Positions 14,547 through 20,998 of a stretch of 31,018 nucleotides of DNA are shown piece after piece. This stretch comes from an uncultured Erysipelotrichaceae bacterium (GTDB taxonomy: Bacteria; Bacillota_I; Bacilli_A; Erysipelotrichales; Erysipelotrichaceae): contig CAKVAL010000020.1 of the NCBI GenBank assembly GCA_934725085.1, positions 1 through 31,018 on the forward strand, in the 5' to 3' direction. How positions within the stretch are numbered: the first letter of the stretch is position 1; each line of letters starts with the position of its first letter. The notes under the pieces were generated by a model. That model did not search any database, was not told the origin of the DNA, and worked only from the letters and a program-made list of their open reading frames with translations. A program made the position numbers and the translations under genes.

Positions 14547-15290
14547 TTATTTAACAACAGAAATTGAAGTTACATGAGGGTTTGCACCTTCATACCAGTA
14601 TAAGAAACCTTCAACATCAATAATTGTACCAGCAGTTAAATCCTTACCTGTCATATATACTTCAGTATCTGGACTAGTTAAGTAGTTTTCAACACAAAGA
14701 TTAATTTCTGTATCACCTAACTTACAAGTAATATATAAGTCTGGATCATATTCAGAATCCTTAGTAGTTACTTCTACAACCTCAAGACCCTTAATTGCAA
14801 CCTTTTGATTCATATATTCAGCTAACTTTTCGCTATCAGCAACAACATCAGTCACATCCTTAGCCTCAAAAGTCTTAGTTTCGCCTAATACTTCAACAGT
14901 AGCGTCCATGATTTCAACCTCACCAGCCCATTCAGCCTTAACACCAGTAACCTTAACTAAAGTACCTTCCTTGATTGAATCAGCAGTTTCCTTGTCCATC
15001 TTAGCTTCATATACAAAATAACCACCATCTTTATCCATACCATATAAAGTCATAACGCCTTGGCCATCTTTTTCCCACCAAGCTTGATGAGCTTGAACAT
15101 ACATAAGAACTTCTACTTCAGCATCAACATCAGCAGCCATGAAACTTGCATAATCATCCTTAGCAGTAACTTCAACAACATCGCCACCGTTAGTTGGACC
15201 ATCAGTATTGTTATCGTTTTCATCCTTACCACATGCAGTAAGACCAAAAACCATAAGTACTGATAACATAATAGTTAATAGTTTTTTCAT
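14547..15290 (-). CDS. Lipoprotein of unknown function with OB-fold-like repeats
   Basis: 247 residues. It begins with a lipoprotein signal peptide (lipobox LTAC, cysteine at residue 21) and an acidic, asparagine-rich linker. The rest looks like two related beta-rich modules: one around VEVLMYVQAHQAWW to GTLVKVTGVKAEW, another around YMNQKVAIKGLEVVEV to GTIIDVEGFLYWYEG. The recurring pattern of a short acidic strand, VKVTG or VDVEG and an aromatic residue resembles extracellular OB-fold proteins. No catalytic motif seen and no function assigned. Single-gene transcript with a ribosome site AAGGAG and an extended -10 promoter. Confidence 0.7.
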   Translation of the reverse strand: MKKLLTIMLSVLMVFGLTACGKDENDNNTDGPTNGGDVVEVTAKDDYASFMAADVDAEVEVLMYVQAHQAWWEKDGQGVMTLYGMDKDGGYFVYEAKMDKETADSIKEGTLVKVTGVKAEWAGEVEIMDATVEVLGETKTFEAKDVTDVVADSEKLAEYMNQKVAIKGLEVVEVTTKDSEYDPDLYITCKLGDTEINLCVENYLTSPDTEVYMTGKDLTAGTIIDVEGFLYWYEGANPHVTSISVVK

Positions 15291-15305
15291 TTTAACTCTC
15301 CTTTT

Positions 15306-15334
15306 GTTGTACTACCTACAACACGGGTATTATA
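15306..15334 (-). promoter_or_regulatory. Lipoprotein promoter with a palindrome at the start site
   Basis: TATAAT (15329-15334, minus strand) is preceded by TG one base before, an extended -10. The predicted start lies at the edge of a perfect dyad GTTGTA-N5-TACAAC (15306-15322). A protein bound there would block promoter clearance. A TTGCAT 19 bases upstream is a possible weak -35. Confidence 0.5.
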
Positions 15335-15493
15335 TCACCTTACCCACACATATATGCAAACACACAAGTGTAAAATACTAAACACTTTCACACTTTTGAT
15401 TAAATATTAGACATTCACACCCCCATTTGTCCATTGTTAGTAAACACATTCAACATTAACCTAAAAACAAAAAATTAACTAAGCACCCCGTAA

Positions 15494-15773
15494 TACTTTC
15501 TAAAACATTTCTTTGCCAATACATCATTAACAGGATGTAAAAAAAGAATGTCGTAATAAATACGGCTGTAACATTCCTTGGGCAATACTATTAGACCCAA
15601 CATCAGCCTGTAACCTACACTGCACAGGATGTTGGACAGCTGAATACGGTCACAAATTAAATCTGGCTTATGATGAAATGAAAAGACTTACTATTATCGT
15701 GCCACTAAACTACTATTTGTCATGGACTTTCAAAACAATGCTGATAGAAATTATTTTATCTAAATCAATATGA
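15494..15773 (+). pseudogene. Remnant of a radical SAM protein
   Basis: The sequence encodes a recognisable piece of a radical SAM protein in two frames. From 15494 one frame reads YFLKHFFANTSLTGCKKRMS and stops at 15554. From about 15552 another frame continues with NKYGCNIPWAILLDPTSACN and the cluster motif CNLHCTGC (C-x3-C-x2-C, codons at 15609-15632), then AEYGHKLNLAYDEM. After about 15690 similarity fades and the frame stops at 15773. Intact relatives are several hundred residues long, so most of the catalytic domain and both ends are gone. The family wording is from memory; the motif and the frameshift are seen directly. Confidence 0.75.
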
Positions 15774-15836
15774 AAATAATTATACTAATTTCTTCTGACG
15801 AAGTTAAAATATATAGGATAGAAAGGACATCTTACT

Positions 15837-16601
15837 ATGGAAAAAGTATTATTGATAAACGACCTATCATGTATTGGAAAATGTTCCCTAACCGTATCTA
15901 TTCCCATCATATCAACATACGGAATAGAAACAATTCCCCTTCCAACCTGCATCCTATCTAATCAAACATATTTTAAAGATTATTTAATTAGTGACTGTAG
16001 TAAAGAAATAGAATCTTTCACAAAACTATGGACTAAACAAGATATTAAACTTAATACTGTCTATACAGGCTTTTTCAATAGTTATAAACAAATAGACTAT
16101 ATCTGTGACTATCTAAAAGATAAAGAAGTAAAAATATTTGTTGATCCCGTACTAGGCGATAATGGTAATCGTTTTAAATGTTTTGATGACAATTACCAAA
16201 AATCATTAAAAAAATTAGTAGACATGGCTGACTACATCAGCCCCAATCTTACAGAAGCCTGTTTATTAACCAACAGTAATATCAATGAAGATCCAGTAGA
16301 AATCATCAAGAAGTTTAATAATAAAAAAGTAGTTATTACTTCTATCCATAAAGATGATAAGATCGGTTATCTTGTAAAGGATGATGATGAAATCTTCCAC
16401 ATCCTAAACAACAAAGTAAAAGATGAACTACATGGAACAGGAGATGTTTTTGCCTCATTCTTATGTGCCAAGATGATACAAACTAATAATTTCAGTGAAA
16501 GTGTTATTCATGCCGCTAAAAAGACAAATGATTGTATAACAGCCACCCTAAAAGAAAAAGGCCATAGTATCTACGGCCTTAACTATGAACAAGTTATTTA
16601 A
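15837..16601 (+). CDS. pdxK: Pyridoxal/pyridoxamine kinase
   Basis: Phosphorylates pyridoxal, pyridoxamine or pyridoxine for pyridoxal 5'-phosphate salvage. 254 residues of the ribokinase-like PdxK/PdxY family: INDLSCIGKCSLTVSIPIIS at the start, the DPVLGDNG segment, ISPNLTEACLLT, and the anion-hole motif GTGDVFASF with the catalytic aspartate. It may act on hydroxymethylpyrimidine in some relatives, but the N-terminal wording favours the pyridoxal type. An AAAGGA ribosome site lies about 12 bases upstream. The 3' end overlaps the convergent ilvE gene by eight bases with no terminator between them. Confidence 0.88.
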   Translation: MEKVLLINDLSCIGKCSLTVSIPIISTYGIETIPLPTCILSNQTYFKDYLISDCSKEIESFTKLWTKQDIKLNTVYTGFFNSYKQIDYICDYLKDKEVKIFVDPVLGDNGNRFKCFDDNYQKSLKKLVDMADYISPNLTEACLLTNSNINEDPVEIIKKFNNKKVVITSIHKDDKIGYLVKDDDEIFHILNNKVKDELHGTGDVFASFLCAKMIQTNNFSESVIHAAKKTNDCITATLKEKGHSIYGLNYEQVI

Positions 16602-17598
16602 CTTCAACAACCCATCCATCAGGTGCTTCGACAGCACCTTTTTGAATACCTAACAACATATCTCTTAACTTATCAACAATAGGACCTGTCTTAAATTCGT
16701 ATTCTTTGTCATTATAAGTAATACTGCCAACAGGAGCGATAACTGCAGCCGTGCCACATAAGCCACATTCCACAAAATTATCAAGCTCATTAATATTAAT
16801 TGGTCTTTCTTCTACTTCAAGATTCAAATAATGTTTCGCAACATAAAGAATACTCTTTCTTGTGATAGATGGAAGAATACTATCTGACTTAGGTGTAACT
16901 ACCTTATTATTCTTATCAATAAACAAGATATTAGCGCCGCCTGTCTCTTCAATATATGTTCTACTTGCACTATCTAAATATAAATTCTCATCATAGCCTG
17001 CTTTATGTGCACAAACATAAGGACGAAGTGACATAGCATAATTTAAACCAGCTTTAATATTGCCAGTACCATGAGAGGCTGCCCTATCATATGAAGATAC
17101 AAACAATTTCTTTAAAGCCTTATCACCTGCAAAATAAGGACCTACAGGAGAGCCAAAGATTCTAAATTCATATTCACTTGCTGGTTTAACCCCTAAAATT
17201 GGATCAGTGCCAAATATATATGGTCTTAGATACAGACTAGCACCACTACTATATGGTGGCACATAGTCCATATTAGCCTTAACCACTTCCTTGACCGCAT
17301 CCACAAAACGCTTTTCATCGTATGGCGGCATCTGCATCATTTCAGCAGAATCATGCAACCTTCTAGCATTCATATCCGGTCTAAACAAAACAACACGATT
17401 ATCAACTGTTCTATAAGCCTTTAAGCCCTCGAATACTTGACCACAATATTGAAGTATTGCCGCACTCTCATTTAAAACGACATTTGAATTATCACTTAAA
17501 CAACCATCATCCCACTTGCCATCTTTATATTTAGCTACAAAACGATAAGGAATTTCATGATAACTAAAGCCCAATGTTTTATAATCAATGTTTTCCAT
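16594..17598 (-). CDS. ilvE: Branched-chain amino acid aminotransferase
   Basis: PLP-dependent class IV aminotransferase interconverting leucine, isoleucine and valine with their 2-oxo acids, using glutamate or 2-oxoglutarate. 334 residues, normal for the longer BCAT type. GQVFEGLKAYR, the PLP lysine in GNIKAGLNYAMS, YIEETGGANILF and GLCGTAAVIAPVG are all present. It begins ten bases after the glnA stop codon and the likely ribosome site (TAGGT) overlaps that stop, so it is cotranscribed with glutamine synthetase; both deal with glutamate and amino nitrogen. Confidence 0.95.
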   Translation of the reverse strand: MENIDYKTLGFSYHEIPYRFVAKYKDGKWDDGCLSDNSNVVLNESAAILQYCGQVFEGLKAYRTVDNRVVLFRPDMNARRLHDSAEMMQMPPYDEKRFVDAVKEVVKANMDYVPPYSSGASLYLRPYIFGTDPILGVKPASEYEFRIFGSPVGPYFAGDKALKKLFVSSYDRAASHGTGNIKAGLNYAMSLRPYVCAHKAGYDENLYLDSASRTYIEETGGANILFIDKNNKVVTPKSDSILPSITRKSILYVAKHYLNLEVEERPININELDNFVECGLCGTAAVIAPVGSITYNDKEYEFKTGPIVDKLRDMLLGIQKGAVEAPDGWVVEVK

Positions 17599-17608
17599 AA
17601 ATCATTAC

Positions 17609-19690
17609 CTAGAAATCTGTATCAAAGAACAATTTCTCATAACTTGGATAAGGAAGATTATCAATAGAAATATAATGTTCCATCTTATCTGCGGTCTTTC
17701 TTAATTCTTCAGTCAAAGGAATAACCTTCTTTAAAATATGCATACCCTTTTCTAAGAAACTTGCTTCATCTAGTGACGCTTTTAATTCATCCTCACTTTG
17801 ACCCGCAAGTAAAGAACACTCATCAATGAAAGTAGACAACTTCTCAGCCCTTGTTCTCATTGAAGAAGACATATATTCATTACCTGAAGTAGTAATGAAA
17901 TTTAATTCTTTAATAGCTGAAGGAATAATATTTTGATAAATCATCGCAGTCAAAGTTCTAATCTCAATACTTCTTACATGAACATAAGACTCATACATGA
18001 TTTCACTTCTTGCCATGATTTCTTTTTCAGTATAAACACCATATTTCTCAAAAGTAGAAATACAATCCTTATCGCTAAAACACTTAATAGATTCAATGAA
18101 AGTAGGAACATTAGGAAGACCTCTTCTTTCAGCCTCCTTAACCCACTCACCACTATAACCATTACCAGAGAAAACAATTCTTTTATGTTTCTTATACATA
18201 GAAGCGATAATGTCTAAAGCTTTTTCTCTTACATCCTGTCTGTTCTTTACCTTATCTAATTCATCAGCTATTTCATCCAATACCTTAGCTAAAGAAGTAT
18301 TTATAACAGTATTCAAGAAAGAAGCATTCATACTTGAACCTAACATTCTAAATTCAAACTTATTACCAGTAAACGCAATAGGAGAAGTACGGTTACGGTC
18401 TGAATTATCCTTTGGAAGATTCTTAATAGTAGACATGCCAAATTCCTTTAAACCAGACTTAACATAACTTTGAGGCTTTTTACCAACAATAGAATCAAAT
18501 ACACCCTCAATCACATCACCCAAATAAACAGACACAATGGCAGGAGGAGCTTCATTAGCACCTAATCTAAAGTCATTACCAGCATCACTTGAAGCCAATC
18601 TAATTAAAGTCGCATTATCATCAATTGCCTCTAGAAGTGCCCCTGTAAACAACAAGAAACGTACATTATTATGAGGATCCTTACCTGGATCAAATAAGTT
18701 TTGACCATCATCAGTAACTAAAGAATAGTTATTATGCTTACCAGAACCATTTACTCCATCAAAAGGTTTTTCATGTAGTAAACAAACCAAATTATGTTTC
18801 AAAGCTACCTTTTGTAAGATATCCATCATCATCATATTTTGATCAATTGCCACATTCAAACTAGAGAAAATAGGAGAAATCTCAAATTGACCAGGAGCCA
18901 CTTCATTATGTTCCGCCTTAGCATACACGCCAAGATTCCACAGTTCCTTATTTACTTCTTCCATATAATCATTAACTCTTTGAGAAATAGAACCAAAATA
19001 ATGTTTCTCTAACTCTTGACCCTTAGGAGGCATAGCACCTAATAATGTTTTGCCTGTTAAATACAAGTCTCTTCTTTGATAGAAAGTAGCCTTATCAACC
19101 AAGAAATATTCTTGTTCCAAACCAACACATGGAATAACTCTTTTAACTGTCTTATCACCAAAACTATTAACAATCCTACTAGCCGCATCACTCACTGCAT
19201 CAATAGACTTAAGTAAAGGCCCCTTAGTATCTAATGATTCACCAGTATATGAAATAAAGACAGTTGGAATATATAAAACATGGCCCCTAATAAATGCAGG
19301 AGATTCAACATCCCAATATGTATAACCACGAGCTTCAAAGGTTGCTCGTAGGCCACCACTTGGAAAACTAGAAGCATCAGGTTCATCTTTAATCAAAGAC
19401 TTTCCTGAAAACCTACAAATAGGAACTCCATCTTTTTCTTCAATAAAAGAATTATGTTTCTCAGCAGTAGAACCAGTCAAAGGATGAAACCAGTGGGTAT
19501 AGTGAGTACAATGGTGTTCAAGCGCCCAATCCTTCATTTCGTGAGCAATCGCATCAGCAATCTCTATCTCTAGTGGTGTCTCATGATCTCTTGCTTCCTT
19601 AAACTTTCTAAATACAGGAGATGGTAATCTTTTTGCCATTTCACTTTCACTGAATAAACATGAACCAAAATCTTTGAAATCGTATTCCAT
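17609..19690 (-). CDS. glnN: Glutamine synthetase, type III
   Basis: ATP-dependent synthesis of glutamine from glutamate and ammonia. About 693 residues, the size of GSIII (not the 440-470 residue GSI). The N-terminal part FGSCLFSESEMAKRLP and the active-site segments GLEQEYFLVD, KAEHNEVAPGQFEISPIF, NGSGKHNNYSL, RLASSDAGNDFRLGANEAPP and NKFEFRMLGSS match that family. The ATG at 19690 has GGAAGG eight bases upstream; a TTG two codons earlier is less likely. First gene of an operon with ilvE. I see no GlnR box of the TGTNA-N7-TNACA form in its upstream region. Confidence 0.95.
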   Translation of the reverse strand: MEYDFKDFGSCLFSESEMAKRLPSPVFRKFKEARDHETPLEIEIADAIAHEMKDWALEHHCTHYTHWFHPLTGSTAEKHNSFIEEKDGVPICRFSGKSLIKDEPDASSFPSGGLRATFEARGYTYWDVESPAFIRGHVLYIPTVFISYTGESLDTKGPLLKSIDAVSDAASRIVNSFGDKTVKRVIPCVGLEQEYFLVDKATFYQRRDLYLTGKTLLGAMPPKGQELEKHYFGSISQRVNDYMEEVNKELWNLGVYAKAEHNEVAPGQFEISPIFSSLNVAIDQNMMMMDILQKVALKHNLVCLLHEKPFDGVNGSGKHNNYSLVTDDGQNLFDPGKDPHNNVRFLLFTGALLEAIDDNATLIRLASSDAGNDFRLGANEAPPAIVSVYLGDVIEGVFDSIVGKKPQSYVKSGLKEFGMSTIKNLPKDNSDRNRTSPIAFTGNKFEFRMLGSSMNASFLNTVINTSLAKVLDEIADELDKVKNRQDVREKALDIIASMYKKHKRIVFSGNGYSGEWVKEAERRGLPNVPTFIESIKCFSDKDCISTFEKYGVYTEKEIMARSEIMYESYVHVRSIEIRTLTAMIYQNIIPSAIKELNFITTSGNEYMSSSMRTRAEKLSTFIDECSLLAGQSEDELKASLDEASFLEKGMHILKKVIPLTEELRKTADKMEHYISIDNLPYPSYEKLFFDTDF

Positions 19691-19783
19691 AATCAATACC
19701 TTCCTCTTAATATAGGAAAAATTTTATTACTTCATCTATTAAAAAACAATATTTTTTAGAAATATTTGATTTTTTTCACATAA

Positions 19784-19813
19784 ATTACACATTTATTTCA
19801 ATATTTTTGACAA
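19784..19813 (-). promoter_or_regulatory. Candidate glnN-ilvE promoter
   Basis: On the minus strand TTGTCA (19808-19813) is followed after 18 bases by TGTAAT (19784-19789), giving a leader of about 85 AT-rich bases. Moderate match only. Confidence 0.4.
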
Positions 19814-19835
19814 AAAGTTGAATTTATAAAAATCA

Positions 19836-19863
19836 TTGATTATTTTTATGTTTATGTTATATT
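19836..19863 (+). promoter_or_regulatory. Promoter of the structured RNA
   Basis: TTGATT (19836-19841), 16-base spacer, TATATT (19858-19863) with TG one base before it (extended -10). Transcription would start near 19870. Confidence 0.65.
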
Positions 19864-19869
19864 GTAGAT

Positions 19870-20037
19870 GAAGGCATTGCGCCTTAGATGGTGAAATTCC
19901 AATCTCGGACTGGTTCTCTGGGGTTCCCTGCTTGCGAAGGGACGTAAAATATATGCAAGAAATGCGACGAGAGGCCTGCGACTGTACGGAAGTGGATGAA
20001 CCGAATAAAGAACGAGCTCCTGTTAAGGAGTTTTTTT
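19870..20037 (+). ncRNA. Structured non-coding RNA, class not recognised
   Basis: A block of about 168 bases, clearly richer in G and C than its surroundings, lies between a good promoter and a terminator and has no long ORF. Pairings I can see: AAGGC/GCCTT (19871-75, 19881-85); AGATGG with CC-A-ATCT around the loop TGAAATT (19886-19905); GTTCCCT with AGGGAC (19923-29, 19938-43); a pseudoknot of that hairpin's loop CTTGC (19931-35) with GCAAG (19955-59); and the long-range pairs GGTTC/GAACC (19912-16, 19998-20002) and CTCT/AGAG. GGTGAAATTCC, GGCCTGCGAC and AGTGGATGAA echo pieces of FMN and cobalamin riboswitches, but the order does not fit either. It could be a riboswitch or a free-standing regulatory RNA. 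Confidence 0.6.
20017..20037 (+). terminator. Terminator of the structured RNA
   Basis: CTCCT (20017-20021), loop GTTA, AGGAG (20026-20030), then seven Ts. TAAGG in this hairpin could alternatively pair with CCTTA at 19883-19886 near the 5' end, which would break the terminator, as a switch would need. Confidence 0.7.
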
Positions 20038-20095
20038 ATGTGCATAAGTAACGATAGTTATCAACATTTTGTGGAAAACTATCCGTTTTTTTCTG

Positions 20096-20116
20096 GTTAT
20101 TCCCAAGTTATTCCCA
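20096..20116 (+). repeat. Short tandem repeat before the PBECR4-like gene
   Basis: GTTATTCCCA occurs twice (20096-20105 and 20107-20116), one base apart, giving an 11-base period. Just upstream, GATAGTT (20053-20059) and AACTATC (20077-20083) form an inverted repeat followed by a T7 run. These lie between the RNA terminator and the gene and could be operator elements. Confidence 0.4.
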
Positions 20117-20172
20117 TATTTACGTCAAAGTATTTCTTTATCGAATTTTAAGCTGTATATTTAACGTACGCT

Positions 20173-20754
20173 ATGAATTCTTTTATTTCTATCCAAAATT
20201 ATTATTTAGAAACATTATGTTATAAAAACTTTGTATTCCAAACCGAAGTTGGACAATTGGTTTTAAAATTCACAGAAGCTAATTTCGCTCATTTAATAGG
20301 ATTGCATCACTTCGATGAAAAATTAAAAGGAAATTATGCCTGGGACAAAATTAGAAACGAAGAGATCGACATTAAAATGATTAAAAAATTGAATCAAACA
20401 AAATTTAAAACAATTTTGTTGCCAAGAATAGAAACAATGTACAAGATTAACAATATTTTCATTCACAGTAAAGTTGTTAAAAAATTCAAACAAACTACTT
20501 CAAATGCTTTTAATTGTGATTTGGTTTTTTATAACAAAGAAGAGAAAGTTTACTATGTTGTGACATTTTTTATCGATAAATCAACAAAGCTGTACTGTAG
20601 CGCTGCATCATTTCTAAAATTTCATCAAGGTGATTTAAATGTTATGAAATATATCAACCCAAACAACCCTGAAATAGCGATTTATAGTTTTCAAGTCACA
20701 AAAGAAGAAGCTTATAACGATATTGATTATTCTAAATATTATGGCTTAAAATAA
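20173..20754 (+). CDS. PBECR4-like nuclease-fold protein
   Basis: 193 residues. The stretch KFTEANFAHLIGLHHFDEKL matches what I know of the PBECR4 domain (phage Barnase-EndoU-ColicinE5/D-RelE-like nuclease 4), with its characteristic HL-GLH motif near residues 40-46, followed by a charged helical region, LLPRIETMYKINNIFIH near residue 85 and a beta-rich C-terminal half (CDLVFYNKEEKVYYVVTFFI). Such proteins are mostly uncharacterised and thought to be toxin-like RNases. No signal peptide or membrane segment. No ribosome site precedes the ATG. It stands alone behind the structured RNA and has its own terminator. No antitoxin-like ORF is next to it. Family assignment is from memory of the motif. 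Confidence 0.65.
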   Translation: MNSFISIQNYYLETLCYKNFVFQTEVGQLVLKFTEANFAHLIGLHHFDEKLKGNYAWDKIRNEEIDIKMIKKLNQTKFKTILLPRIETMYKINNIFIHSKVVKKFKQTTSNAFNCDLVFYNKEEKVYYVVTFFIDKSTKLYCSAASFLKFHQGDLNVMKYINPNNPEIAIYSFQVTKEEAYNDIDYSKYYGLK

Positions 20755-20804
20755 GCCAAATAATTATTCATAGCTATATAATAAATATTGTTAATATACA
20801 GTTT

Positions 20805-20898
20805 CTCGCAGGTAGTAAACATAAGTATATTAATCTTCATTAGCGAGTCTCACAGGTAGTACAAGCCATGATAACGCCGATTACTCGGCTTTTTCTTT
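20805..20898 (+). ncRNA. Structured 3' tail of the PBECR4-like gene, ending in a terminator
   Basis: CTCGC (20805-20809) pairs with GCGAG (20843-20847). CAGGTAGTA occurs twice, at 20809-20817 and 20853-20861, 44 bases apart, each after a TCGC or TCAC. The segment ends with GCCGA-TTAC-TCGGC (20876-20889) and TTTTTCTTTT, a Rho-independent terminator. TATAAT at 20777-20782 lacks a -35 partner, so this is a 3' untranslated region or a small RNA released from it. The repeated structure is seen; function is unknown. Confidence 0.4.
20876..20898 (+). terminator. Terminator of the PBECR4-like transcript
   Basis: GCCGA (20876-20880), loop TTAC, TCGGC (20885-20889), then TTTTTCTTTT. Confidence 0.8.
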
Positions 20899-20919
20899 TA
20901 CCATAATCAAAAAACGCAC

Positions 20920-20950
20920 AAAAAAAGTGAACCAATTAAATCGATTCACT
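20920..20950 (-). terminator. Terminator of nnrD
   Basis: On the minus strand AGTGAA and TTCACT form the main stem and a T7 run follows. A second small perfect hairpin, GTAGAC-CAA-GTCTAC (20956-20970), lies between it and the nnrD stop. Confidence 0.8.
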
Positions 20951-20998
20951 AGTTTGTAGACCAAGTCTACCTCCGTCACAAGTATTGTAACAAATATA

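Noticed and set aside
15770..15961. 63-residue plus-strand ORF at the start of pdxK
   Set aside because: It overlaps the pdxK start in another frame; pdxK has clear family motifs and this does not.
17933..18467. Several 67-94 residue ORFs opposite glnN
   Set aside because: Shadows of a well-conserved 693-residue coding region; no ribosome sites and no family resemblance.
19870..20037. Assignment of the structured RNA as an FMN or cobalamin riboswitch
   Set aside because: Single blocks look similar, but the full ordered set of conserved blocks is missing and the downstream gene is unrelated. I left the class open.
20055..20080. DnaA-box-like sequences (TTATCAACA and TGTGGAAAA) suggesting a replication origin
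   Set aside because: Only two imperfect boxes, no cluster, no dnaA or dnaN nearby, and the spacing fits the local inverted repeat better.
20038..20151. 37-codon ORF directly after the RNA terminator
   Set aside because: Its ATG directly follows the T run, with no ribosome site; composition is that of intergenic AT-rich DNA and it overlaps the repeats. Not supported as a gene.
19870..20754. Calling the RNA and PBECR4-like gene a type III toxin-antitoxin system
   Set aside because: The RNA lacks tandem repeats and the protein does not resemble ToxN, CptN or TenpN; the similarity is only in layout.
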